Position numbers and translations under genes: made by a program
Origin: Elephas maximus indicus
Lineage: Eukaryota > Chordata > Mammalia > Proboscidea > Elephantidae
NCBI RefSeq assembly: GCF_024166365.1
Contig: NC_064839.1
Coordinates: 32,996,378 to 33,060,377, forward strand
Direction of reading: 5' to 3'
DNA length: 64,000 nucleotides
Shown: piece after piece, positions 33,501-45,200 of the stretch
Numbering within the stretch: position 1 is the stretch's first letter
How the letters are laid out: each line of letters starts with the position of its first letter
The notes under the pieces: generated by a model
Databases searched by the model: none
Told to the model about the DNA's origin: nothing
The model's input: only the letters and a program-made list of their open reading frames with translations

Positions 33501-36500
33501 ACTACATGAACAATCAAACTAATTTGGGGGGGATGAATAAAGTACGATTTTATTTTACTTAAAAATGTTTGTAATAATGCTAAGTCGTTTTAGTTCATCC
33601 TGAAGTACCTTAACTTAATAGCATACAGTCTTCCACCTGCTATACTTATGGAGTTGGGAATAACTTCCCAGTGGAGTACCCAGATGGTTCTGAAAATTGC
33701 CCAAACAGGTGGCTTAAAGGTATTTGTTAAGGTGTATGTGGCACTTCAGCCTGGAGTATATGGTGGTTCTAGGAAAAACCGAGTAACTTCACCTCTCCTC
33801 TCGTGAGTCTCATCTGCAGCATCTCATCTCTGAAGGTCTCCCTCCTAAGTCTTCCTATTGCTCAAACCCCCTTTGGTGTGTCCAGTGGCTGCTGTGTCTT
33901 CCTCTACTACACTTGTCTCATCCTCTTGGACATTGAAGTGCCAGTTATCCAAGCTGACAACTCCTATTCAGGAGAGAGGACTTTAGAGTTAACCTAGGAC
34001 AGTTAGTCTCAATATCTCCTGCCAATGAGAACTTTTCTTCCTAAGTGTATCTAATTTTGCCCTGCCCCTATTGAACCTCTTCCTACTTTCTTTTAATGTG
34101 TACTTTCCTAAATTAGCCAAATTTTGAAGTTTGATAATTCTGTGTTAACGGTTCCTTCCTGCCTATAGTTATCTGCAAACATACATAAACTTGTGATCTG
34201 CTCCTGCGAAGATCACAGCCTGGGAAACCCTGTGGGGTAGTTCTACTCCGTCGTACAGGGTTGCCATGAGTCAGAATCCACTGCACTGCACGCAACAACA
34301 GTAATGACATGGCCAACAGCTGTGAGACTTTCCTGGAAGTTACCGTTTCCTTTTTCTTAATTGTGTACTGCTTTTAGTTTTATTAATTGCATCTTAGTGG
34401 CATTATAAAGTTGTTTGATTTGCAACGTAGACTACTACACATTTTCGCTCATATTATTAAAAGTGAGCATGCTAGCTTCCCGGTGTGTCCATTTTACCGT
34501 AAACTTTCTGCATAGCCAGCACTTTCTTTCCTAACCAGATAAGTTCTCCCTTCAACTACGTTTATGTTAAAAAATAACGAAGCTTGTTAAGTAGTTAAAT
34601 GATTGGTGTAACGACAAATCACGGACAAAGGGAACCACTAGGTGTCATTGTAGACCAGATACAATACAGGTGTCGTTTGACCGTGGCAGTTTGGTTTCCT
34701 TGAGATATACACGTAAGTTAGTTTTTTCTAATAAAATCGAACTTTCAAAATAAATCTTTTCAGAGCTGATACTTTTTTTAGCATTGCTTAGTGATCTTCA
34801 TGTAAAGTTGGCCTTTCTATTCTGGGTTTTCAGGATATTATCAACTCATTGGTAACAACAGTATTCATGATAATTGTGTCTGTGTTGGCACTGATACCAG
34901 AAACCACAACAATGACAGTCCTTGGAGGGGTAAGTGAATACATTTCTGGATTCTTTCTTCAGGATTGTTCAGAATACAAATCCGTCTGAAAAATAGATAC
35001 AAGGCAGAAAATTATGCTCTATTCATCATTGAGGCTCCTAGGCCTGTACACCGTGCCTAGTGGCTTAATGAATTATTTTGTGTGTGAATGCATGCCCTGA
35101 TTAACATGAAGGAATATGATTTCACCCAAAAACTGGATTTAACCAAATACAGAGATCGCAACATATTTTTTTATGTAGGGCTTTCTTGTTCACAAGCTCA
35201 TATCCCAGAAGCTCAGGAATAATAATTTCAGCCCCCAGAAAATGATACTCAGTCACAATAAACACTCCTCAGACATAAAAATATTATAGGCAGTGTTGTT
35301 ACCACTAGATCTATATATTTGTACCCTACTTCCAAAAGCAGCACTGGTGGCACAGTGATAAAGAGCTGGGCTGCTAACCAAAAGGTCAGCAGTTCAAATC
35401 CACCAGCTGCTCCTTGGGAATCCTATGGGGCAGTTCTATGCTGTCCTGTAGGATCGCTATGAGTCGGAATCAAATCTACAGAAATGGGTTTGGCTTTTTT
35501 GGTACTGCCAAAAAGGGTTTAAGCCTGCCCAGAAAAGACCCAAGGAGAATAAAAGTGAAGGTAATTCAAATGAGTGAAAAAAAACCCTGTGAAGTTACAA
35601 AAGTGAGAAAGGATAATAATCATATCAGAAAACCTAGACTGAGGGAAGCTGCTGCAATTAGTTACAATAGTTAGCTCTGAGGAACCTGATGGTCAAGGTA
35701 AGGAAAAACATGATGGGTGAATTTCAAAGCTCTCCCCTTTAAATAAAAGAATACATAATGAGAGAGAGATTATTCTGAGTCAGTTACTGTTTAGCTCCTT
35801 CTTCAGATGCAATATAATAGATAAAGTAATGGTGGTAGAAACATTGTAACTAAAGGATTCGTTTGAACCCTGCTTGAAGGAAAGCAAATCAATTTAATCA
35901 GACTCTTCTGGAAGGCAAGCCAAAATTGTTTTTAAAAAGTAATTTCATTATAGTTCTGACTGATAGGCTTTTGAGATTTCTTGACAGTGGTTCAGCATCA
36001 TTGGGTTTTTCCAGGTCCTGATCTGGAGAATTGATTTAGAAAGTTCTTCTTAAATAAATCTTCCTCCTACTTCCATGCCCTTTCATAGTATGGATGACCT
36101 AGAAGAATTGATCACTCTCAGACAACCATGTAGGCCAGAATTCATGATTTTTCTGTCTTCCTTATTAGGCCCTAAGCAACTTCATGAGGAGTCAGAATTA
36201 CTCTAGAAGTGACATACTAGCACTGTAACAGCAGTTTCACCAGTTGTCTTTAAAGATAATTTTATGCCTCTGGAGAAAAGGAGCCCTGGTGGCACAGTGG
36301 AAAAGTGCTCAGCTGCTAACCAAGAGGTCAGTGGTTCAAACCCACCAGCCACTCTGCAGTAGAAAGATGTGGCAGTCTGCATCAGTGAAAATGACAGCCT
36401 TAGAAACCCTGTGGGGGAGTTCTCCCGTCTTACAGGGTCGCTATGAGTCAGAATTGGCTCTACACCAGTAGGTTTGGGGTTTTTTTTGTTGTTTACTTTC

Positions 36501-38112
36501 ATTCACTTCTTTATGCATTCATTCACTTATTTATTCCTAAAGTGTGCTTTGGCAGGTGCTGTCATAAAATACAGAGCTGTGCTGTCTAATACAGTGGCCA
36601 CTAGCCACACGTGGCTACTGACCCCTGGAAGCATGGCTGTAAGTGTAAAACATACACGGGATTTTACTACCCAAAAGAAAAATATCTCAATACTTTACTA
36701 TGTTGATAAGGTGCTAAAATAATTTTTGGATATATAGAGTTGAATAAAATATATCACAAAAATTAATTTCACTTTTTTAACTTTCCTAGTGTGGCTACTA
36801 AAAACCTGCTGCCGATGAGTCGATTGCGACTCATAGTGACCCTATAGGACAGAGTAGAACTGCCCCATAGGGTTTCCAGGGAGTGCCTGGTGGATTCAAA
36901 CTGCCAGTCTTTTTGATTAGCAGCCATTGCTCTAACCACTACACCAGGGTTTCAAGTGTGGCTACTAGAAATTTTTAAGTTAATTATGTGGCTTGCATTG
37001 GTGGCTCAATTTATATTTCGGACAGCACTAGGCTAGCATGTGAGTCCTACCCATCAGTTGCTTAGAGCCTAATACAGGAGACAGTAGTGCAAACAGCTGT
37101 ATATGAGATGTTGACAGAGTGCTGTGGAGCACAGAAAAAAGGAAGCAATGACGTCTTTGGCAGAGGAATTGCAGTTTGCCGAGAATAAAAGGGGAGGGAA
37201 GGAGAGGAGTTCCAGGTGGAGGAGCCAGCAATGTGCGGAGTGCCTAGGTCATGGAAGGACCGGGAGGAGGTGTGCAACGTGGTCACAATCTAGGAGGTGG
37301 TGTCTTGAGATTCTGGGTGGAAACGGAGGTAATGAATAGGGCCACGTTGTGGGAGCCTTGTCTGCAGTCAAGAAGCCAGATTTCTGGCTGCTGAATGGAG
37401 CAGACCAGATGGCCATCATCAGAGTATCTAGAGAACCCCCTTGTGTTCTAGGGTATTCCCATCACTAGAAAATTTTATTTTCTAAGGCCCTGTTTAGATC
37501 CCACTTTATCAGATGGAACTCAGCCTTTGAGGGTGTGCTCTAAATCATCATTCCAGTTCTCCAAGGCTTTTATCACAACTACCGTCCCCCTGGTTTAATC
37601 TTAAACTGGTGTTAACTTTGACCCTTTCTTCAGCAGAGTTTGGCAACAGGGAAGTCAAACAGTTGAACGTAGGGAATAGAAATGTTGATTGATAACTAAA
37701 TATGGTCATTAGGGCTCAAAATGATACATCCAGCTTCCAGGACTAAAGTCAAACAATAAAGGCAGACAAGTAACTTACGTCAGAGCCCAGGGCCACTTCC
37801 TGCTCACTTCAGTTATCTCCTCCCTTTCTATCTTTTTATCAGGAGCATATGTCCATCTCTGAGGTCTCTTCCCATTTGCACATTAGGCACACAGTGGGGG
37901 CAGTCTCAGTCCCTTAGCAGGAGAGGGTGCTGGGGGGAAAACCACTTAACTTGGTGGCTGCTGTGACACTGTGTCTTTGTTTCCAGGTGTTTGGACTCGT
38001 GTCAGTAGTGTGCTGTATTGCAGATGGGGCCCTTATTTACCGGAAGCTTCTGTTTAATCCAAGTGGTCCTTATCAGAAAAAGCCCTCTCATGAACAAAAA
38101 CATATTTTGTAA
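27409..38112 (+). CDS. CKLF: Chemokine-like factor (CKLF), four exons, 162 aa
   Basis: Founder of the CKLF-like MARVEL transmembrane family; in human it is reported as both a secreted chemoattractant and a membrane protein. Four coding exons (108, 159, 96 and 126 bp) join at phase-0 introns to 163 codons including TAA. The product has a hydrophilic N-terminus ending SVKGHVKILRL, then VLTVTSMVFFILAQAPEPYI and LRLDRLLTWLFWPLL (first two membrane segments and loop), DIINSLVTTVFMIIVSVLAL (third) and VFGLVSVVCCIADGALIYRK (fourth), with a short basic tail ending HEQKHIL. Human CKLF1, as I recall, is 152 aa; the extra 10 residues are in the N-terminus. The ATG chosen is the first in frame in a CpG-rich exon. 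Its neighbour CMTM1 starts 440 bp after the stop. Confidence 0.96.
27517..28855. other. CKLF intron 1, first part; nothing recognised
   Basis: No exon or nameable repeat. CpG-rich only at its very start. Confidence 0.4.
28860..30930 (-). repeat. Long L2 LINE remnant, reverse
   Basis: Begins TTATTCATTCAACAGACATT, then AGATGACATCTGAGCAAAGACTTGAAGG in pieces and TGACTCCAAGGTTTTTTACC, an extended L2-like series over about 2 kb, one of the longest ancient remnants here. The exact inner boundary is uncertain. Confidence 0.6.
30199..30239 (-). repeat. 41-bp truncated AfroSINE with target duplication
   Basis: Only the SINE tail (TTGCCATTGAGTCGATTCCG) is present, yet ACCATTGTGAGA lies at 30187-30198 and 30240-30251. 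Confidence 0.85.
31385..31690 (-). pseudogene. Possible processed pseudogene fragment (doubtful)
   Basis: An open minus-strand stretch of about 95 codons with coding-like composition (ELKNILNEEKKTLEGNSSNP, PNEDIEHGNSSDLLKEKNEL) inside CKLF intron 1. I do not recognise the parent and see no poly(A) tail or flanking repeats. It may be chance. Confidence 0.2.
32099..32606 (+). mobile_element. MST-like solo LTR (ERVL-MaLR fossil)
   Basis: TGTCATGGATTGAATTGTGT to GACTAAGACA, 508 bp, matching the start and end of MST-type MaLR LTRs. Flanked by GACAC (32094-32098) and GATAC (32607-32611). LTR only. It ends 178 bases before CKLF exon 2, and a second copy of the family is at 62938-63440. Confidence 0.85.
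32785..32943 (+). CDS. CKLF: CKLF coding exon 2 (first MARVEL segments)
   Basis: 159 bp, 53 codons, from VLTVTSMVFFILAQ to WLFWPLL; acceptor TTTCCTTACAG, donor GTAAGT. Confidence 0.97.
32992..33138 (-). repeat. AfroSINE
   Basis: CCCGTTGCCATCGAGTCAAT to TAACTCTTAACCATTATGCT, 48 bases downstream of CKLF exon 2. Confidence 0.88.
34205..34302 (+). repeat. AfroSINE, 5'-truncated
   Basis: AAGATCACAGCCTGGGAAAC to GCACGCAACAACA. The rest of CKLF intron 2 (33140-34200, 34303-34833) shows nothing recognisable. Confidence 0.8.
34834..34929 (+). CDS. CKLF: CKLF coding exon 3
   Basis: 96 bp, 32 codons, from DIINSLVTTVFMIIVSVLAL to MTVLGG; acceptor GGGTTTTCAG, donor GTAAGT. Confidence 0.97.
35338..35503 (+). 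repeat. AfroSINE
   Basis: GCACTGGTGGCACAGTGATA to ACAGAAATGGGTTTGGC, short subtype. Confidence 0.88.
36278..36488 (+). repeat. AfroSINE, long subtype
   Basis: AGGAGCCCTGGTGGCACAGT head, middle block GAAAATGACAGCCTTAG, tail TAGGTTTGGGGTTTTTTT. Confidence 0.9.
36575..37031. mobile_element. hAT-like DNA transposon fossil with SINE inside
   Basis: Ends GCTGTGCTGTCTAATACAGT and TTCGGACAGCACTAG are inverted repeats of each other; the body contains CCACTAGCCACACGTGGCTA. It is split by the SINE at 36801-36954. Non-coding. Confidence 0.6.
36801..36954 (-). repeat. AfroSINE with 13-bp target duplication
   Basis: CTGCTGCCGATGAGTCGATT to CTAACCACTACACCAGGG. AGTGTGGCTACTA is identical at 36788-36800 and 36955-36967. 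Confidence 0.93.
37032..37986. other. CKLF intron 3, last part; nothing recognised
   Basis: Unique-looking sequence without exon or clear repeat. Confidence 0.4.
37987..38112 (+). CDS. CKLF: CKLF coding exon 4 and stop
   Basis: 126 bp including TAA. VFGLVSVVCCIADGALIYRK then LLFNPSGPYQKKPSHEQKHI; acceptor TTTGTTTCCAG. Confidence 0.97.
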   Translation: MFGLVSVVCCIADGALIYRKLLFNPSGPYQKKPSHEQKHIL

Positions 38113-38142
38113 TTTTATATTCCTTTTTAGTTGATGCTAAGC

Positions 38143-38148
38143 ATTAAA
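38143..38148 (+). terminator. Likely CKLF polyadenylation signal (ATTAAA)
   Basis: ATTAAA 31 bases after the CKLF stop, followed by T-rich sequence. No other candidate lies before the CMTM1 start. Confidence 0.5.
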
Positions 38149-38279
38149 ATTTGTCTTTATTCTTCCACATGTCTGCAGTTCTCATTTTGCTCTCAGTATT
38201 TTTGTTTACTGGGATGAGGGCTGAGGAGATTCGTGGGACATCCGGTGCCCACTGCTCACCCTGACTCTGACCTCCAGTG

Positions 38280-38552
38280 GGGCGCAGGGAGCACTGCTCC
38301 TGGGATTGGGGAGCGGGGTAGAATGTGCCAAGGCGCGCCTTACATGGCCGCTGGAGTTCATTGCCTGGCAGCCTGGGGGTGGTGGGCTTGCGAAGAGGGT
38401 GTCTGGAGGGCTCGGCTTGTCCTCGGGTTGCGCGCGACGAAAGGGCGGCTGGCAGCCGTTGGGGCGCGCCGCTGGTTACCCGAGGAGAGCCGGCCGCCGC
38501 GGTGCTGCTCAGAGCCGCAGGGCCAGTCAGACGCCAGGCCCAGAAGCCCACC
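38280..38552 (+). promoter_or_regulatory. CMTM1 promoter region and 5' UTR
   Basis: GC-rich sequence in the 440-bp gap between the CKLF stop and the CMTM1 start, so CMTM1 must be driven from here or by read-through from CKLF. No TATA box seen. Confidence 0.5.
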
Positions 38553-39029
38553 ATGGCCTCCCAAAACGCCAGACGCGGGGCACCTACAAAGAACTTTCAA
38601 CCCAGACGGTCAACGCGCTCAGTGCGGTACTCAGCGCCGGCGCCTCCCAGCCGCTCAGGGCTCTCGGTGCGCTCCTCAGGCTCGGTGCGCTCCTCAGGCC
38701 CGGCGCGGTCCATACGCTCAGAGCTCTCTGTGCGCTCCTCAGCTTCGGTGCGGCCAGCACCTTCCCAGCAGTCAGTGAGTTATGGAGCCCCGGCGCCGCC
38801 AGCAGCACCTCCGACTCCGGAGCCTCCAGCACCTTCGGAGCACCCCTCACACACAAAGACTCACACGGCACATGGGCCTTCCCCTGTACATTACTTGCCA
38901 TTGACTGCAAAGATGAAGAATGCGGCCAAAAAGCGTGCTGAGGGCCGGGCCAAAGTCCCACACAGATACAGGGACAGCATCAAGCGCTTTTTCTTCTCAC
39001 CTACCGGAATGTTGAAGGTCCTGAGGCTG
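38553..39029 (+). CDS. CMTM1: CMTM1 coding exon 1
   Basis: 159 codons; Kozak-type start, donor GTGAGT. Low-complexity Ser/Arg repeats at residues about 30-70, a Pro/Ala-rich stretch at about 80-100, a Lys/Arg block, and the family-like end [11 protein letters not shown], equivalent to CKLF SVKGHVKILRL. Confidence 0.88.
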
Positions 39030-39138
39030 GTGAGTGGAGAGCTGGTGACCTGGCTGGGTGACAGGCCAGCCGCACCCTTGGGGATTGATGCCCAGGGGCC
39101 GCTGCCTCCAGGAAGTTCCCGGCTTCCCCTTACCACTC

Positions 39139-39207
<69 letters not shown>

Positions 39208-42200
39208 TTTGCCTCAGCTCTTCTCCTCTCCATCTCTGCCCCTAAAAACCTCAGCCCTTATTCCTAAATTTGGCTTTTTCTGTCTTGGTTTTGTATTTCT
39301 CAGGTTTCCTGTCACATATATTGTCCTTTCCAAAACTGTGTTTGGCTGATTATGCAGACATAACATTTTGTTCTTCTATTCCAAGTATGCCTGATTGAAG
39401 GGTTAAAAGTATTTTTCACGTGATAAGTTGAGTTTGTACAGACGAACTAGTTCCATGTTTGCATTCTTATTAATTGGCATGTTGCTAACTGAACTAGCTG
39501 GCCAGTCACTGCTTAATGTCATTGATTATCCATGATTGGTAAGTTCAGTTAATTTAATTAGAACAGTAATACTGGCCAACTACTTTGCATCCATTAAATT
39601 AGCAGAAATTTTGATGATAAAATCTAGTGTTGTCAGGTTGTGGTGAAATTTGTACCCTTCTACTCTGTCCATACCTGTTGCCATCGAGTTGGTTCTGACT
39701 CATAGTGACCCTATAGAACAGAGTAGAACTGCCCCATAGGGTTTCCAAGGAGCAGCTGGTGGATTTGAACTGCCAGCTTTTTGGTTAGCAGCCGAGCTCT
39801 TAACCACTGCACCAGTAGGACTCTCTGCTCTATTGGTGGCATTTAAACTAGCATGACAATTAATAATGAGTAATGAGAAAGCCATGTGGCAGATGTTCCT
39901 GCCTTTTGACTCAACAGTTCCATTCCTGGAACTGCTAACGAGATTATTCAATAGAGACCAAAATCTTTATGCATAAAGATATTCAGTGCAGGACTATTTG
40001 AGTAAGAAAGAAGAAACAATTTAAAGGATAGGGATATGATTTAGAAATTAATGTTCATCAAGATAGTAGTTTATTATGAAGTAATTCATAATGAAAGGAG
40101 CCTTAGTGGCACAATGGTTAAGGGCTTGGCTGCTTACCAAAAGGGTTTGAGCCCACCCAGCTGCTCCTGGGAAGAAAGACCTGGCAATCTGCTTCTGTAA
40201 AGATTACAGCCAAGAAAACCCTATGAAACAGTTCTCTGTCATATGGGGTTGCTATGAGTCAGAATTAATGGCACCTAATAATGAGATTTTTTTAATAATG
40301 AGAACAATAATAATAGAGTCCTGAAACATGGGGATTTTTTTTTTTTAATTTCTAAGTAAAATATGTATGATTGTGATTGCAGCTACATGACAGACAGCTC
40401 TGTGGTTGGGCCTAGAAGATAATATACAAAAAGGAAGCAACTGTGTTTCAGTGGTGGGAGTGTGGGTGATTTTTTTCCCAAGATCTTTTTGTTAATTTTT
40501 TTCAAAAGTATATAAGTAGAGCATACTTGTTGCAGAAAAATTAAAAAGTATACATAAGAAAAGCCAATATAGCACTGATATCAAAACCAGACTGAGTTCA
40601 GAAAGAGAAAACAGAGATTTCACTTGTGTCAAAGTAAAAAATCTTAATATATTTGCAGAAAATATTCAGCAATATTTTTAAAACATACCATGAGGAAGAA
40701 ACATAAAGATGATTTCAGTATTAGGACTCAATTAAAATAACTTATGATATTATATCTAAAAGGAGGAAAAAAAAAAAACCTATGAGAGTGCATCAAATAG
40801 AGAACACATTTGACAAAATTCAGTACTCATTCCTGACTGCAAAAAGAAACCAGTAAAATAGAAGTAGATATTTTATTGACATAAAAAGACATCTCAAACC
40901 AAAAGTCAACACCATACTTAAACATCAGAAGGATTCCCATTAATATGAGCAAAAAGATGTTCACTATCAATGCTATTATTCAACATGTTTCTGGAACTGC
41001 TAGTCATCACAATTAGGAAAAAGAAATAAGAAAATTTGAGAGAAGAAGCAAAATATATGACTCATTTCTTGCAGCTGATATGATTGTATATTTAAAAAAC
41101 CCAAGGTCAACTAGAAAGCAATTTAAAACCAGATAGCTAGGAGACTCATTATTGAGTTAATAAACCAATCAAAAGTGTTTCTATAAACAAGTGACCAGTC
41201 AAAATAGAAGAAAATATTTCTCTTTAAAACAGGAATTAAAATGAAATAAATACAAAAGATCTATATGAAGAAAGTTTTAAAATTCCGAGGGATATAAAAA
41301 AACCACTAAAATAACTGGAAAGATGATTTTTTTTTTAATGTAAAACTAAATTTCATAATCTTTCCAAATTAATCTATAAATTAAATGTAATCCCAATTAA
41401 AATACCAACGGGCTTAGTTTAGGGAACTTAACTAAAACAAGCATGGGAGACAGTCTTAGAAAGTAATGAGGAGTAGGTCAAACAGAAACACAATATAAAG
41501 TGAAATGCCTATAATTTTAAAGGTATTAGAGAAGAAATTGGCAACTCAATGGAAGAAAACAGTCTCAAGAGACCCAAAAAAGAACTTAGTATACAATAGA
41601 GGTTGGTGTATACAAATAATTGTGTTTTCCAATAAATGTTGTTGGGCTAACCAGCGGCTGTTTGCACAAATATAAAGCTGGAGCTCTCCCTCCGTCTTTC
41701 CATTAAAATCAATTTCAGAGAGATGAAAGATTTAAAATGGAATTATTTAAGCAGGACACAAAATATAAATTTGACATAAAAAAAAAAATTTAAACTGCTA
41801 AACTGAAAAAAAGCCACAAACTAAGTCAAAGGACAAATGACAAAGGGGAGAAATATTTACAATACATGACAACCACAGGCTATTTTCCCTTTTTTTATAT
41901 ATATATATATATATGTATGTATATCTGTTTGTATTCTGGCATGAAGTATAAACTAAGGGATTGAGGGATGAGAAAGAAACTGGTATTTTTTACCTTTCTA
42001 TACTCTGTGCATTTTTACTGTGCACATGTATCATTTCATTTTCTAAAAATGTAAGAAATTTTAAAAACAAAATGTATGTGCAAAACAACGCAAGAAATTA
42101 CAACACAATCATTTATATTCTGACAATTTACATATATATATATATTTTAGTAACATTAAATGTGCATTAAAACAAATCCTGTCTCTTTTATTGCAGGGTC

Positions 42201-45200
42201 TTATCACAGGAGCATTGGCCTGTTTCATCCACGTCCAAGCCCATGAGTCGTTTATAGCAATCACAGTTTTAGAAAGCTGCATCGTCATTTTTTTTATTCT
42301 AACATATATGATAACCCTTCAACACTTGATGACTTATTTACACTGGCCCTTACTAGTAAGTGTTCATTTTCATAATTCAAATATAAGCTTTTCCCTCACC
42401 CCATAAAGGCTCTCCTCAAAATGAAACAACAGAGCGCTCTCTCTCTCTGGACAAGGACATAACTGAGCTGTGACAGTTAGGAGTTGTCCTGTCCCTTGGG
42501 GAGAAAATAGCCTAACACCTAAAATGAGTCCTTGAAGTGCACTGTCCTCAGGACAACCAACTCGCACTCCCACTGCTGGCTCAGATTGTAAAGCCCATCT
42601 CACTGTGGCACATGGTTCTTTTTATCTTGCACTTAAGAATGTTTCAATTAGTACATTCAGTAGATAAACACACTTTTCACCCATGGCTTATAAAACAGTG
42701 AATGCTTCTACTTTGCAAACACCCACCCAAAAGCAAGAGGCAATATGACAGTTGTAGAAAAATTGCCACACATACCTTGAAGAGTTGTAGGAGTCAACCT
42801 TATTGTGTTGGTTGAGAGCCCTTACTCCCAAAGGGGTGCCATGTGGTAGAGTACCCAGGAAAAGACATTGCACAGCCTCCTGCAGTAGCCATTTCCAGAA
42901 TTTCACATTCTTTACCAGTTGAACAATTCTTGCAGTGACTCCCTCAGATCTCAGATAAAGCCTGTTGGTTCTGGAGCCCACAGATCTGCATCCTCCATGG
43001 ACTAGAGGGGCAGCTCAGCTGCATAGTTAGGAACACGGGTTTTGTCCAGAGACAGACGCGAGGTCCAGTTACTTGTCTTGTCCCCTTACTAGCCATGTGA
43101 CCTTTTCCTCCTCTGCATTTCATAGATGGGGAAACCGAGCCTTAAAGGTCACATGGCCTTTGGTCAGCTCTGATAACCAACTCCCCTTGCTGCCTCTTTC
43201 CTTGGGAAGGAGCGTTCTCCTTTCTTTGGATGACTGTGGGAGCCCAGAGGGTGAGACATGCTCAGAGGACCTTGCCTTTTTCTTGCTACTGTCCTCCAGG
43301 GCCAGGGCCTGGCACAGCACGTGGATATGCCTGGTGAGCTCCTAGGAGCTTCATAGTATGACAACTCTGACTCACCAACAAGGTTGCCCAGTGATTCTGA
43401 TGCTCATCTACCTAGCAGCACACACACTGAGCAACCCCACAGTCAGTCAGATGGTGAGTGATCTATTTGACTTGGAAGTCTTTGAAAAATGCCCATCAAA
43501 ACAGGGCCCAAACTGTGTTCGCTTCCCCTACGCAGTCCCTTCCTTTCTACTGTGCTCTTTCAGACTGCATGAGATGGAGGACTTGTGCATATAACTTTGC
43601 TCGGAGGGGCAAGTAGCTACCACTGGGTGGTAGTGGGGAGGCCTTGGCATTGCAGGCAATGTGCTGGTTGAGTGAGAGCACTGGTGCCTGGGAAGTGACT
43701 GTTCAGTACTTGAGAGAGTGGCCAGACTTGGAGACATGCTGGAATCAAGCTGCAAGAAACTCCTGGGACCTTGTCAAGAGGTCAGAGCAGAAAGCCACAG
43801 AACATACCACCTGTGTCATCCTGGAACTGTTTCAGTGCTTGGGCTGAAGCTGTCCAGCATGCTCAGCTGTCATTTCCTTTCATCCTTTCCCTCCAGACAA
43901 GATGGTTTGGTGCCCAGGAGGTATAGGATTCGGGTAAGGAGTACTGACTTCCTTCAAGGCTCACCCCAAGGATAGCATCCCCTACTTCCATTCTTGGTTG
44001 ACGAAGGGCTGAGGGCCAGGGTTCTACCAGGGAAAGAGATGAAAAGTCTGATAAATATGGGCTTCAGACCCTTATAGGTCCCTCAAAGAATACTGGCCTC
44101 AGACACAGTGACCTGCTGAGACCTGTGAGCTCTGGGACCACGTTGGGCAGTTGTGGCAGGACCATCTCTGGGCAGATTATGGAGCCTGTGCTTGGGGACT
44201 CACACCCCAGTCTCTGAGCTGTAGCTGTCTGCTTCTGTGAAGGCTGTGCTGGTGCCCTGATAGTAGGAACCCTGACATTATCAAGGAGGGTGCAGGTCCA
44301 GCCCTCAGCTCCTGTCCTGACTTTACATCAGTATTAGTGAAAGGACAACTTTCCACACTCCAACTGTAGTAGAGTCACTGTTTTCATTTTTAAGGTTAGC
44401 AGCTTTACCCACCAAAGTCCAGAGTCAAAAGTGACCTAGTAGTGCAAGCAATTAAGTGCTTGGCTGCTAACTGAAAGGATGGCAGTTCAAATCTACCCAG
44501 CGGCTCCACAGGAGAAAGACCTGGTGATCTGCTCCCATAAAGATTATAGCCTAGGAAATCTATGGGGCAGTTCTACTCCATCACATGGGGTCACTATGAG
44601 TCAATAGCAACTTGAAGACATCTAACAACAGTCTAAGGTTATCTGCCAACATGCCCAAGAAACCCATTGGTGTCAAGTCAAGTCTGACTCATAGTGACCC
44701 TACAGGACAGAGTAGAACTGCTCAATATGGTTTCCAAGGAGTGCCTGGTGGATTCGAACTGCTGATCTTTTGGTTAGCAGCCATAGCTATTAACTGCTAT
44801 GCCACCAGGGTTTCCTGCCCAGGAAAAATATCCCATAAAAAAAACCCACTGCCTTCCAGAGCATAGAAAAGGATGGAATACTCCCAAACTCATTCTATGA
44901 AGCCAACATAACCCTGATACCAAAATCAGGTAAAGACACCACAAAAAAAGAAAATTACAGACCAATATCCCTCATGAACATGGACGCAAAAATCCTCAAA
45001 AAAATTCTAGCCAATAGAATTAAAAAACATATCAAAAAAATAATTCACAATGACCAAGTGGGATTCATACCAGGTATGCAGGAATGGTTCAACATTAGAA
45101 AAACAATCAATGTAATCTATCACATAAATAAAAGACAAGAACCACATGATCTTATCAATAGATGCAGAAAAGGTATTTGACAAAGTCCAATGCCCATTCA

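Noticed and set aside
38234-38941. Other long open frames in the CpG-rich CMTM1 first exon
   Set aside because: High-GC sequence lacks stops in several frames; these overlap the real exon out of frame.
38325-39245. 306-codon open frame starting upstream of CMTM1
   Set aside because: It starts at GTG, not ATG, and its last part is a translated (TTA)n repeat after the exon 1 splice donor. Only 38553-39029 is kept as exon.
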